From: Amphimedon queenslandica | Lineage: Eukaryota > Porifera > Demospongiae > Haplosclerida > Niphatidae | Direction: 5' to 3' | DNA: 57,195 nt | Assembly: GCF_000090795.2 (NCBI RefSeq) | Contig: NW_003546242.1 | Coordinates: 1,400,984-1,458,178, forward strand | Shown here: positions 22,366 through 31,600 of the stretch, in pieces | How the letters are laid out: the number at the start of each line of letters is the position of its first letter | How positions within the stretch are numbered: position 1 is the first letter of the stretch | Made by a program: the position numbers and the translations under genes | Notes under the pieces: generated by a model | What the model saw: only the letters and a program-made list of their open reading frames with translations | The model's database searches: none | Told to the model about the DNA's origin: nothing

Positions 22366-23332
22366 GGGTTAAAAATGTAGCAAAAGCAATGACATCTATA
22401 GCAACTGGAGCAAAAACAGGGCAGGTATAACTTGGTATCTAGAACTGTCAGATAAGAGTAAGGGACAATGGAAAACAATATGATTACATGTACATGTATT
22501 GTAGGAAAGAGGGCAAAGAACATCTGTACTACAGTATGAAGACCTACAATAAGTCTCCAGAGCATCTGCAAAACTCAATCACAAATATTGTTGATCATTA
22601 TCAAGTTAGATATTTGTAGTACTGGTACATTCATATATGTATGTATGTTATTGGGTAAACATTCCAGCTGTAATCAGTCATTTAGCTATAGATGTCCTGG
22701 GTATGCACCATCAAAGAAGTGTATAACTGACCCGATGCAGTGGAAGCATACACTAGAAAGTTGAAGCAAACATTGGTGTATGAAAATGCTGAATCATACT
22801 GTTCGTTAAGTATTAGACTACATTACTTTATAATGTTTTACAGTGTTAGGATACATTTTGGGTGGAGTCTTGTAATCATCATATACTCACTTATCTCCCT
22901 AAAAAGATTTATTTTGGTACTAAAACCTTCAGAATGAGAATTAATGTAGCAATTATGGATTGGGTAAGACTGATGTTCACTAATACCGTTTTAAAATTAA
23001 TATTCATAGAACGAAAGTGTCAAAAGACCAGATACGAGTGAGCGGTATATCTTTGACATTCGAAGACAAGATAGGCGTACACTATTCAAAGTGTTAGTTA
23101 AGAAGACATACCAGTTTGCTAATAAGGTGTGAAAGGTATATTTGCAGAATAATCAAGGAGACATAAGGCAATTTAATTAAATTATGCCTATCCTTTACTG
23201 TAATTTTAAATCCACTCTAGTCCTAATGAACCAGTTGAAGAAGTGTCAATTAGTGAGTTTCTTGATGATGAAGACATTTTTCTGGATGGCGATGGGATAG
23301 ATGAGATAGATGATGAACAGGAAGACTATTGA
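22366..23332 (+). CDS. Possible small multi-exon gene, unrecognised
   Basis: Open segments sit between plausible splice sites. After GTGTAG at about 22366 comes VKNVAKAMTSIATGAKTGQ, ending CAG/GTATAA. A short exon starts near 22503 (GKRAKN). A segment near 22737-22810 gives EAYTRKLKQTLVYENAESYC. After TTCATAG near 23009, TSERYIFDIRRQDRRTLFK and VLVKKTYQFANK end before GTGTGA. A last exon after CTCTAG (from about 23220) gives PNEPVEEVSISEFLDDEDIF and an acidic tail EIDDEQEDY with a TGA near 23332. A basic middle with an acidic C-terminus is all that can be said; no family is recognised. The basic and acidic pattern loosely recalls the small gene at 8537-9330. No start codon is assigned. Confidence 0.35.
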
Positions 23333-23794
23333 AGTGTTCTTGCGACTGTTATTGATGTCTTTGTTTCTTGCTACACTTTGTAAACATTGAAGTGTTGAGG
23401 TAAGATTTTTGATTATATATATACATCACTTATGATATGTAGGTTAATGTTGTGAGCCACACAAGTTATACAAGTTTGTACATATTATGAAAAGGAGTTA
23501 AATGTATAATGGAAAAACCAAGTTTACAAACATGATAACCATTGATTAATTATTTTATTGTTGGGCGGGTGGAAGTCTGTGTACAGGAGCCTGACAGATT
23601 TGGGTACCGCGACTACTGCCTTCTCTGTTCCTATTACATATTGTTATTAGTCAGACTTTTGTCTATATATGACTTACAGTAACAATACACAAGGGCATTA
23701 CCTCCCTCCTGTCATCACTGGAGGTGAAAGTCTGCTTCAGTGCCACATATCCTTCCATACTCAGATCTCACCAGCAGTCACCACAACTTCCGGT
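23333..23794. other. No gene seen; 3' flank and 5' flank of LTR element
   Basis: AT-rich non-coding sequence between the possible multi-exon gene and the first LTR. Nothing repeated or structured stands out. Confidence 0.35.
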
Positions 23795-24003
23795 TGTAAT
23801 GTATGCAATATTTTATAGTTGTTTGTGTTCTATATCTTAAGTCATTTATTATTATTGCTGTGACCATGGTTAAATTGTGTTGGTGCATAGCTAATTAACT
23901 ATTATTGGTTATTGATGAGTTGTATTTTTATCTATAAAATTATTTTGGAAAACAATCTCTTGGCTATTGCCAGTTTTATATTTGTTGCTACTAATACACT
24001 ACA
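23795..24003 (+). mobile_element. 5' LTR of gypsy element 2
   Basis: This 209-bp segment from TGTAATGTATGC to ACTACA is repeated at 29707-29916 with only scattered differences. It has TG…CA ends. The five bases before it (CCGGT) match the five after the 3' copy (CCAGT) at four of five positions, consistent with a decayed target duplication. Confidence 0.9.
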
Positions 24004-24004
24004 C

Positions 24005-24018
24005 TGGCGACGAGGGTG
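24005..24018 (+). promoter_or_regulatory. Primer-binding site of gypsy element 2
   Basis: TGGCGACGAGGGTG starts one base after the LTR. TGG at this point is the usual complement of a tRNA CCA end. Which tRNA is used cannot be told from the window. Confidence 0.6.
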
Positions 24019-24022
24019 TGAT

Positions 24023-24740
24023 ATGGCATTTACTGTAGGACAGATTGCTAAGTTCCAACAAGATACAGAGTCTATTGAAACGTATGAATAGCAAATTCGA
24101 ATGTTCCTTGAAGCCAATGACATACCTAAAGAGAGGAGTACCTGTTTTTCTGAGCGTCATTGGTGCTACAAACTTTGCACTGATTACTACCATTGTAGCT
24201 CCAAAAAACCCTCTGATCAGTCAGTTCATGAGCTGCTGTGGACCTTGAGAACACTCCTTACTCAGAAGAGGGTGACTATTGCTGAACTGTTTAAGTACTA
24301 CAACTGTAATCAAAGGAGAGAGCAAATCAGCAGCTCAGTATGCTGGAGAGCTGTGACGCTTAGCTGTCCACTGTAATTTTGGTAATTTTCTGGAACAGGC
24401 TCTCCAAGATCGATTTGTCTGTGGGCTAAGGAACACTGCTGCTCAACAAAAGTTGTTGTCTGGAGAGGACCGAGCTGAGGACGAAAAGATAACTTTTAAG
24501 TTAGCAGTGGAAGTAGCCAGTGCCATGGAAACTGTCAAGATAGATGTTTGCGAGCTGAATGCCAGCAAAGATGGTCCTGTATTGAATGTGCAGTCAAAGT
24601 CCCTGGCCTGCTTTTGCTGTGGCAGAGATGGTCATACTGATAGAGAATGTCGGTTCCAAGGTGCAACTTGTCAACCTTGTGGAAAAAGGAGACATATTCA
24701 AGTTGTGTCGCTCAACAGCAGTTAAGAAGTCTAAATGGCC
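24023..24740 (+). pseudogene. Ty3/gypsy gag remnant (element 2)
   Basis: It starts MAFTVGQIAKFQQDTESIET, soon broken by a stop and frame changes. 24453-24725 gives an open stretch (DRAEDEKITFKLAVEVASAM) leading to a zinc-knuckle region CFCCGRDGHTDREC followed by CQPCGKRRH, two CCHC-like fingers of which the second is degenerate. Gag would package the element RNA. The start codon lies 5 bases after the primer-binding site. Inactive because of several stops. Confidence 0.75.
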
Positions 24741-24889
24741 TCAGCCAGCTTCAAGGTCTGCTCCAGTGAGGAAGCTAGCTGACACAGAGCCTGATGCCAC
24801 ATCAAGAACTGATGATGAAGACTCCTCTGAAGATATGGGAATGTTTAAGCTGTATGCAATACTCTACCACCAATAGTAGTGACAATATG

Positions 24890-25180
24890 AACATGAATGG
24901 CCATGCTGTACAGATGGAAGTGGACATTGGAGCTGCTGTTTCTATGGTGTGACAGGCTGTCTATAAGAAGTATCTATTTTTGCTCACGCTGGAAGCAACC
25001 GATCTGCATTTACACATTTATGCTAATGAGAAGTTAAAGCTGCTGGGCAAATGCCTGGTAGTAGTCGAGTACCGTTCCCAATGTGTTGAGTCCTATATAT
25101 ATATTGTAACCGGCCAGGGCCCCTCTTTATTACGACGGGATTTTTTACAACACAATCAATTAGTTTGGCCAAGGATAGCT
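24890..25180 (+). pseudogene. Ty3/gypsy protease remnant (element 2)
   Basis: VQMEVDIGAAVSMV at about 24913 is the aspartic protease active-site region, but the motif reads DIG rather than DTG or DSG. A stop follows directly. The frame reopens with LTLEATDLHLHIYANEKLKL and ends near GQGPSLLRRDFL, which fits the closing strand (usually GLLGRDWL) of the domain. A short tandem repeat (GAGCTCACACCAG, three partial copies near 25195-25230) follows. Confidence 0.65.
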
Positions 25181-25251
25181 CACAGCAGAGTAAAGAGCTC
25201 ACACCAGTGTAAGGAGCTCACACCAGAGTAAAGAGCCTCTGTGATAGCCTT

Positions 25252-25960
25252 TTGAAAGAATTCCCTGAAGTTTTTATTGATCAGTTGGGTACCTTCAAGC
25301 ATCATCACGCCACACGTCATCTGAAAGAGGGAACCTCACCACGATATCATAGGCCGAGGACTATTCCTTTCGCCTTGAAGGACAGTGCGGAGAAGGAAAT
25401 ACAAAGGCTAGTGTGGGAAGGAATTCTAGAGCCTGTGAACTCCAGTGAATGGGCAGCCCCAATTGTGGTGGTACCAAAGAAGGATGGTCAGTTACATATC
25501 TGCGGTGACATTGAGAAACTTGCTAAAGCTTGCCGTCCATGTATCCAAGTTAAGTCTGATCCATCCCAAAGTACCATTGCATCCATAGGTTTGGCCATCT
25601 AGGCCTTCGTATAGATTGCATATAGACTTTGCAGGGCCACTATTTGATAAAACATACTTGGTGGTAGTGGATGCTTATTCAAAGTGGCCTGAGGTGAGGC
25701 AGATGGGTTCGGCATCCTCTGCTAAGACGATTGAGGTGATGCAGCAGCTCTTTAGCAAGAATGGTCTGCCAGAGCAGATAGTGAGTGATAATATCTTCAG
25801 TTCTGGTCATCCGAATTTGCCGAGTTTCTGAGTCTGTTGGGTGTGAAGCACTATAGATCAGCTGTCTATCATCTAGCTACTAATGGACAGGTTGAGAGGT
25901 TTGTCAAGACTCTAAAGCAAGCGTGAAGGCTGGTCACTTAGGACAATCTGCGAAAAGTAC
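25252..25960 (+). pseudogene. Ty3/gypsy RT-integrase deletion fusion (element 2)
   Basis: The N-terminus is reverse transcriptase: FPEVFIDQLGTF, PRTIPFALKDSAEKEIQRL and APIVVVPKKDGQLHICGD. Directly afterwards comes IEKLAKACRPC, the zinc-binding end of integrase. The rest of RT, all RNase H and most of the zinc domain are therefore deleted in one step near 25510, with the frame kept. Integrase continues as LHIDFAGPLFDKTYLVVVDA (first Asp), LPEQIVSDN (second Asp), and in a shifted frame HLATNGQVERFVKTLKQA (Glu). A Harbinger transposon interrupts the gene at 25965 and coding resumes at 29137. The YxDD catalytic core is absent, so this copy depends on other elements or is dead. Confidence 0.8.
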
Positions 25961-26070
25961 TTTAAGGCTGGTTCCCATATGATTGTATTTGTTGTACAAT
26001 TAATGTTGCACAACAATCGTGGGCATGTCATACTTAGATTAATAACAAGTCTTAATAACCATGAATCAAA

Positions 26071-27470
26071 ATGGCGGATTTCACTACATTGATGCTGCTG
26101 GGTTATTTACTTATGGTTTTGGTGGTGTCTAGAACTCATTTAATGAGAAAGAAAAGGGTGCATCGATTATGGGTTAGGAAAATTTTTAGAAAGAGGGAAA
26201 GACTTGGTTTTTATAATACTCTTCTTTCACAATTAAGACTTAGTGATACAGAGTATTTTTTTAGGTAAATGTGTGTTGTATTTTTGTGTTGTGTGTCATA
26301 TCTTTTATTCAGATTTATAAGAATGACACCAAGGCTATTTGATGATTTGCTGTCAATTTTTGGACCATACATTCAGAGGAAATCTTGTCGTTCAAGACGT
26401 GTCATATCAGCTTGAGAAAGATTAGCTGTCTGCTTACGTTATCTAGCAACTGGTGATTCTCAACAGACACAGTCATTTAGTTTTCGGATTGTTCGCTCAA
26501 CTGTATGTAAAATAATACATGAAACATGTGATGCCATATGGACTGCCTTGTGTTCTAAATACCTCAAAGCCCCTGCTAGTCTTGAGGATTGGAAAAACAT
26601 AGCCAAGGGCTTTCATGTTGAATGGAATTTTCCAACGTGTGTGGGGGCTACAGATGGGAAGCATGTTTGTATTGAATGTCCCAAAGATGCAGGTTCAGCA
26701 TACTACAATTACAAGAATTTTCACAGTATGGTTCTCTTAGCTGTATGTGATTCAAATTATACTTTTACTATGGTGGATATAGGAACATATGGTAGGGATA
26801 ACGATGCATCAATTTTTGCTGAATCTTCTATAAGCACACTNNNNNNNNNNCATCAATTTTTGCTGAATCTTCTATAAGCACACTGTTTCAGGGCAATATA
26901 ATTCAATTACCAGAGCCTTGTATGGTTAATCAGAATGCCGCTACACTACCATATACTTTAGTCAGAGACAACATATTTCCTTTAAAGACATGGCTCATGA
27001 AACCCTATCCAGGTAAAAGCTTATCTTTACACAAGCGAATATATAATTACAGACTATCTAGAGCTAGAAGGACAATTGAGAATACTTTTGGAATTTTGGC
27101 AGCAAAGTGGCATATATTCTGCCGTCCTATACGTGCATCTCCTGAGAATGTGAAACGAATAATCAAGGCACATGTTTGTCTTCACAATTATTTACGCTTA
27201 ACAGACAATGCATCATATACTCCCAGTGGTTTCGTCGACAAAGAGAGTGAAAATGGAGAAATCATACCAGGTGACTGGAGGAATACTTTGGCATCATGTG
27301 GTAGCACTGGTTTACAAAGTCTGAGTAATGTCAGTGGCAATCGCTACTGCTTTGATGCTGTTCAGACAAGAGATAATTTTGCAATTTATTTTGATAGCGT
27401 AGATGGGCAAGTGCCATGGCAAGTTAATCATGTAACACAAGACTCTCGCACATTGTATATAACTAGATGA
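26071..27470 (+). pseudogene. Harbinger DDE transposase
   Basis: Exon 1 (26071-26265) starts MADFTTLMLLGYLL and ends SDTEYFF before GTAAATG. Exon 2 begins after TTATTCAG near 26312. Motifs follow: RMTPRLFDDLL, ATGDSQQTQSFSFRI, VGATDGKHVCIECP (first Asp), MVDIGTYGRDNDA (second Asp), and RRTIENTFGILAAKWH (Glu), then VCLHNYLRLTDNASY, ending with a TGA at about 27470. One in-frame TGA at about 26414 (after RRVISA) breaks it. A 10-N assembly gap with a duplicated 34-base flank (26807-26884) artificially shifts the frame. Apart from these it is nearly complete, a fairly young copy. The enzyme cuts and pastes the element in the nucleus with its Myb-like partner. Confidence 0.85.
26807..26884. other. 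Assembly gap with duplicated flanks
   Basis: The 34 bases at 26807-26840 recur exactly at 26851-26884, on either side of ten Ns (26841-26850). This is an unmerged contig overlap, not biology. Collapsing one copy plus the Ns (44 bases) restores the transposase frame. Confidence 0.9.
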
Positions 27471-27574
27471 ACAATATGTAATAGTAACTATACATTGTAT
27501 ATATCCTAGCAACTATTCCTCTACTCTGTCTTTCTCCTTTCTTTATATATACTTATTCTATTGCCTCATCCTGC

Positions 27575-27605
<31 letters not shown>

Positions 27606-27797
27606 AACATAACAGTTATCTTGTTTAAAAAGCAAATTAAAATTGTTTAATGTATAGTATAATACATTGTACTATTTGTCAAAGCAATAACACTTTTTAA
27701 AGTTTAATTTGGTCTTTTCAATATTCTATTATGCATAACTGTACATGTAAGGTTATAAAGGATTTATGCTGTTTCTGTTTCTATATGACTATTGGCA
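27471..27797. repeat. Spacer between Harbinger genes with (TTA)n microsatellite
   Basis: Non-coding spacer between convergent stop codons. It contains a run of TTA triplets at about 27577-27603 and AT-rich 3' flanks for both genes. Confidence 0.6.
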
Positions 27798-28905
27798 CTA
27801 GTTTGGCCACTGCTGATGAAATTTGGTACTGAAAAGTAGCGGTTGAATATGAATTTCTGCCTGCTGTTTTAATGGTGGAGGAAGTCATTTCAGTTGTGGT
27901 ACCAGACTCCTGCAAAACAATTCATCTTCATCAGCAGGGGCGTAGCTGAGGTAGGGCCTGAGGGGGCCTGGGCCCTACCATCAAAGTGGCCTTATAATTA
28001 TATTCATTGAAATTATAACCCAAAAGATTATATTCATTGTTCTTACAATAAGAAAAGGGGGTGGCTGATAACCACAGCTCTTTTTAAAGCTATATACAAT
28101 GATAATTTCACTCTGATTTCGCTCAGCTTGTAAGAAAATGCTTCCATTTTGTTACGTAAAAGGGGTGTGACCAAAATTGCGGCGCGCTTCGCGCGCCATT
28201 TTGTCTCCTTGCCCTACCATCACCCAAGGTCCAGCTACGCCCCTGTTCATCAGTAACGTCTTCATGGCCTTTCTTCACATCATTTGGATGCTGTTCCAAA
28301 ATTTTAGTTATACTTCCAATACTTTTAACAAGAGCTTCATCAATTTTACTCTTAAAATTACTTTTAGACCATGGCCTTTTATCTCCAGCTTTCGTCTTAT
28401 TTGCAACAATATCATCACTTCCACTTTTGTCGCTGATTCATAGAACTTGTTCATTATCATCAGTATCACACGTATCAATATCACTTTCATGGATGTTATT
28501 GATGTTTGTCACTGTAAGTCTATGGTCTGTGTATATATTTAACCTGTCAAGGTTTTCAAATTCTGATATGCAAGGGACATCTTTTCTGCCAGAACCTGTT
28601 GGCATATGCCTCTTCTTTTTCAAATATCTACCATATGAGGTTCTGATAGATTTGTAGCACTTCTCTGCTGCTTCTGCAGATGTTCCAACAGCTTTTCCAA
28701 CAGATGTCCAGGCATTTTGCTTAAAGTACTTGTTCTTGAACTCAGAACTAAACCTGTCTTAGAGTACTGGATATTTCTGCACTTCTTCCATATAATCTTA
28801 TGTAACTCGAATGTTTCTGGTTGTTTTTGGATCTTCACCACCACTATCAACTGTATCAGCCTCTTTAGATGTAGAAAAAGCAGGTGGGACATCAAATTCT
28901 GCCAT
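27798..28905 (-). pseudogene. Harbinger MADF/Myb-like DNA-binding protein
   Basis: It starts at 28905 with MAEFDVPPAFSTSKEADTVD, then a MADF-type domain: EEVQKYPVL, FSSEFKNKYFKQNAWTSVGK and CYKSIRTSYGRYLKKKR. The middle is acidic (ESDIDTCDTDDNEQ). The C-terminal block PWSKSNFKSKIDEALVKSI is followed, beyond the MITE at 27935-28245, by DELFCRSLVPQLK and IQPLLFS, ending at a TAG at 27798-27800. Stops occur in the MADF region (before DYMEEV and after YPVL) and after NEQVL. In Harbinger elements this partner recognises the termini and imports the transposase into the nucleus. Confidence 0.75.
27935..28245. mobile_element. hAT-type MITE, 311 bp
   Basis: Ends are CAGGGGCGTAGCTG and its complement. 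The exact 8-bp target duplication TTCATCAG lies at 27927-27934 and 28246-28253, the hAT signature. There is no coding. A GGCGCGC-TTC-GCGCGCC hairpin lies near the right end. Inserted in the last part of the Harbinger MADF gene, so it is the youngest of three nested elements here. Confidence 0.93.
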
Positions 28906-29136
28906 TTTATTTCAATCAATATGGGTGTGGTTTAGTTGCAAAATTGTGCGATTAATGTTCCATAAATTATTTTCGACACACAACAGTTGCCAGCATCGTA
29001 GAGATAGAGCTAGGTCCAATTTCTGCGATTGTGTTAACAAAATTGTACAACAAGCGCAAAGACTATTTCCATTAAGTTGTGAAACAATTCTGCAACTGTT
29101 GTACAACAAATACAACCATATGGGAACCAGCCTCTA

Positions 29137-29682
29137 CTAGACTTCCTGCTACAATACAGATCCACACCTCATACTGTTATGGGCTCCTCTCCAGGTCAAT
29201 TGTTTCTAGGCAGACCACTTCGTACCAAGCTTGACTTATTAAAGCCGGATTATCAGAAGAGGGTTGAGCAACAACAGGATAAACGAAGGAGGCGTCAGAT
29301 GTCTTTTAGCCCTGGGGATAAAGTATGGATTAGAGTGTACCGGAGAGGACTACACTGTTGGGAGCTAGGACAAGTACAACAGATTATTGGAACCAGGTTG
29401 GTACATGTATTACTTTCCACTGGAGAGCAAGTTAGCAGACATATGGATCAAATGCAGAGAGCCAAAGATATAGAGGAGGAAACAACTTATAGCTCTGATA
29501 ATGATATCGATATTGAAGTAAGTCTGAGCCGCAAGCTTTTGCTTAATGAAGCTCCAACAGAGGCTCCAGAAGCTCCATCTCAGTCTCCAGAAGCTCCATC
29601 TCCTCCTCCCCCTGCTACACAGAGATATCCTGACAGGGTTCGTTGTCCACCAGATTGTCCCTGGTTTGTGAATGACTTTTGA
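29137..29682 (+). pseudogene. Ty3/gypsy integrase C-terminal part (element 2, after insertion)
   Basis: Continues the integrase interrupted at 25965. LLDFLLQYRSTPH leads into MGSSPGQLFLGRPLRTKLDL, then a GPY/F-like region (FSPGDKVWIRVYRRG…WELGQVQQIIGTRLVHVLL), an acidic stretch (SSDNDIDIEVS) and a proline/serine tail (APSQSPEAPSPPPPATQRYP) ending at a TGA at 29680-29682. This 3' half is intact for 167 codons, unlike the gag end. The C-terminal domain helps choose target sites. Confidence 0.8.
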
Positions 29683-29693
29683 CTACTAATAGC

Positions 29694-29706
29694 TAGTGAA
29701 GGGGAG
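29694..29706 (+). promoter_or_regulatory. Polypurine tract of gypsy element 2
   Basis: GTGAAGGGGAG-type purine run immediately before the TGTAATG start of the 3' LTR, where plus-strand DNA synthesis would be primed. Confidence 0.65.
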
Positions 29707-29916
29707 TGTAATGTATGTAATATTTTATAAGTTGTTTGTGTTCTACATCTTAGTCGTTTATTATTATTGCTGTGACTATGGTTATATTGTGTTGGTGCAT
29801 AGCTAATTAACTATTAATGGTTATTGATGATATGTGTATATAATCTGTAAAATTATTTTGGAAAACAATCTCTTGGCTTTTGCCAGTTTCATATCTGTTG
29901 CTATTAATACACTACA
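29707..29916 (+). mobile_element. 3' LTR of gypsy element 2
   Basis: 210 bp, TGTAATGTATG to ACTACA, matching 23795-24003 with roughly 15 to 20 differences and small indels by eye. The divergence between the LTRs dates the insertion as not recent. Confidence 0.9.
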
Positions 29917-30127
29917 CCAGTATTGGGAATACCTCTTTTGTGCACTAGAAACACTGGGGTCAGCACTGCCTCCAAGCCATGACGGTGGTTTTTCAATGAT
30001 ACATGGCATCAGGTGGCAGTGCGGACACACATTGTCCCAACTATGGACTGGAGGCTTGTCACCATTCCCTTATCTAATCATCCCTATTATTAATAATATT
30101 CTTATTCATTTAAGCAATTATTTCAAA
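29917..30127. other. No gene seen
   Basis: Flank of the LTR element; no convincing frame. Confidence 0.3.
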
Positions 30128-30373
30128 CTATTTACTTCTTCCAGTTGACAGTTGAACATTTCCGCTGCTTGGTGTACCAGTCATTGGATGTGGATGAGGG
30201 AAAAGACTAACGGGTTTTGTACTGGAACCACTACCCGAAGACGATGGCTCACTTCTGCTGGCAATGGTTTGTTGTGTGGTGGTGCTGGTGAGGACTACAT
30301 CTTCACTACTAGCCTGTATAGCCTGCCTGCCAGCTTCATTCACAGCCTGTGTTAGGCTGTAAGACATCTTCAA
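30128..30373 (-). CDS. Unidentified serine/threonine-rich ORF
   Basis: An 81-aa frame starts MKMSYSLTQAVNEAGRQAIQ and continues with TSTTTQQTIASRSEPSSSGS. It has no recognisable domain; the composition (S, T, Q, G) suggests a disordered N-terminal region or an exon of a larger protein. The ATG is followed by a helical AVNEAGRQAIQ block, unlike random AT-rich sequence. It may equally be a TE fragment. No neighbours support a function. Confidence 0.25.
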   Translation of the reverse strand: MKMSYSLTQAVNEAGRQAIQASSEDVVLTSTTTQQTIASRSEPSSSGSGSSTKPVSLFPHPHPMTGTPSSGNVQLSTGRSK

Positions 30374-31600
30374 AATATGATTTGAATCTTGAGAAAAAAA
30401 TTTTTTAAAGAAACTTGATAGTAATGAATTTCTGACTTCAAGTGAACTATACTACATGTGCTTGTGGACTTACGCCTTGTGTTTACAACTTTTCATGCTA
30501 TTTTGGTGCGTTGTGCCACTGATTGAACCACGATAACAGCCATGCCATTGCGGCAGCCATTTTGTAACTTTCAAATGTAAAATTGAGGCTGCCATATTGT
30601 GCCCAGGGCACCCCTTTCATACTGTAATCGACGGAAGTAATTTTATGATGTGTGAATAGTTTTATAATGCACCTTTTTGTTTAAAAATAACTGGTGATTC
30701 AGAAAGCAAAGAAACTAGCACATTGTCCTTGCCAAAAGAGAGAGGGAGTACTACTAATCTGTTTAGCTGAGGGTGAAGCAGTCACTGGAGAGGTTGAATG
30801 TGGTAGTGGAGGAGGCCTGTGTCAGCAATTCCTGAAATACACTTCAGTTTTTATTATGCCCAGCAGGTATAGTGTTTTACATGTAAAAATTAATGTTGTA
30901 GAATGATGTGCAATTTCATTTGTTTCTCAACTTGTATTATTGGTGCTTCAGTGTAATTAAACAGCGCTTTAGGAGGACTGAAGTTGTTGGCCTGGAGCAC
31001 ATGGCCTGCGTAGTCAATGATTTCTTTCATGTGAATGTGTCTCAAATGATATGTTTAGTAGAATGGGACGTCATAGTACCATTTTATTACTAGAAAGGCT
31101 TCCTTTGTCCCTACATCTGCTAGATAAAAGACATGAAAGTGATGCATCACTTTACTTTCAAGGAACAGTTACTGAAGGGATGAGATTTCATTACTTAATT
31201 ATCCTGCAATGGCCAGCTTTAAACAGTGAGGATACTCAGAAACTCCAACTGCAGTTGTTCTACCTGCATGCCACCCGTTATTTAACCCGAAGGGTTATAT
31301 GCAAAATAGTAGTGATCAACCTGAGTTCTAATCAATTGAAGTTAGTTCTAAATGTTTCACATTTTGCTTCACTGTCTTTCTGTGTCTCAGTGTCATAGTA
31401 TACTCTAAAGCTGGATTTATTGACGAAGGTTTCACTTTAACGGGTTGACTATTTAAAATAAAACGTGAAATTTATAATAGTCAAAAATTTTGTACTTTGT
31501 GGCATGTGTACGCGAAGGGGACTTTTTGTCAAATTAAAACTTGCCAACTGGGGAAATCTTTTGTTTTTGTCAAATTCTTAACTCGTCAATAAATCCTGCT
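30374..31600. other. No firm gene; two unrecognised short frames
   Basis: Frames at 30694-30906 (70 aa) and 31051-31398 (115 aa, with LLERLPLSLHLLDKRHESDA) have no recognisable motif. The second has moderately protein-like composition but no splice or start evidence. The rest is AT-rich. Confidence 0.3.

Larger units (their letters stand above)
25965..29133 (+). mobile_element. Harbinger (PIF-type) DNA transposon
   Basis: The terminal inverted repeats are 35 bp with one mismatch: the left starts AGGCTGGTTCCCATATG and the right end is its complement. Flanks are TTA on the left (25962-25964) and CTA on the right (29134-29136), close to the TWA target typical of this superfamily. It carries the usual two genes: a DDE transposase on the plus strand and a MADF/Myb-like protein on the minus strand, arranged convergently. 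It was inserted into the integrase of gypsy element 2 and itself received a hAT-type MITE. Confidence 0.9.
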
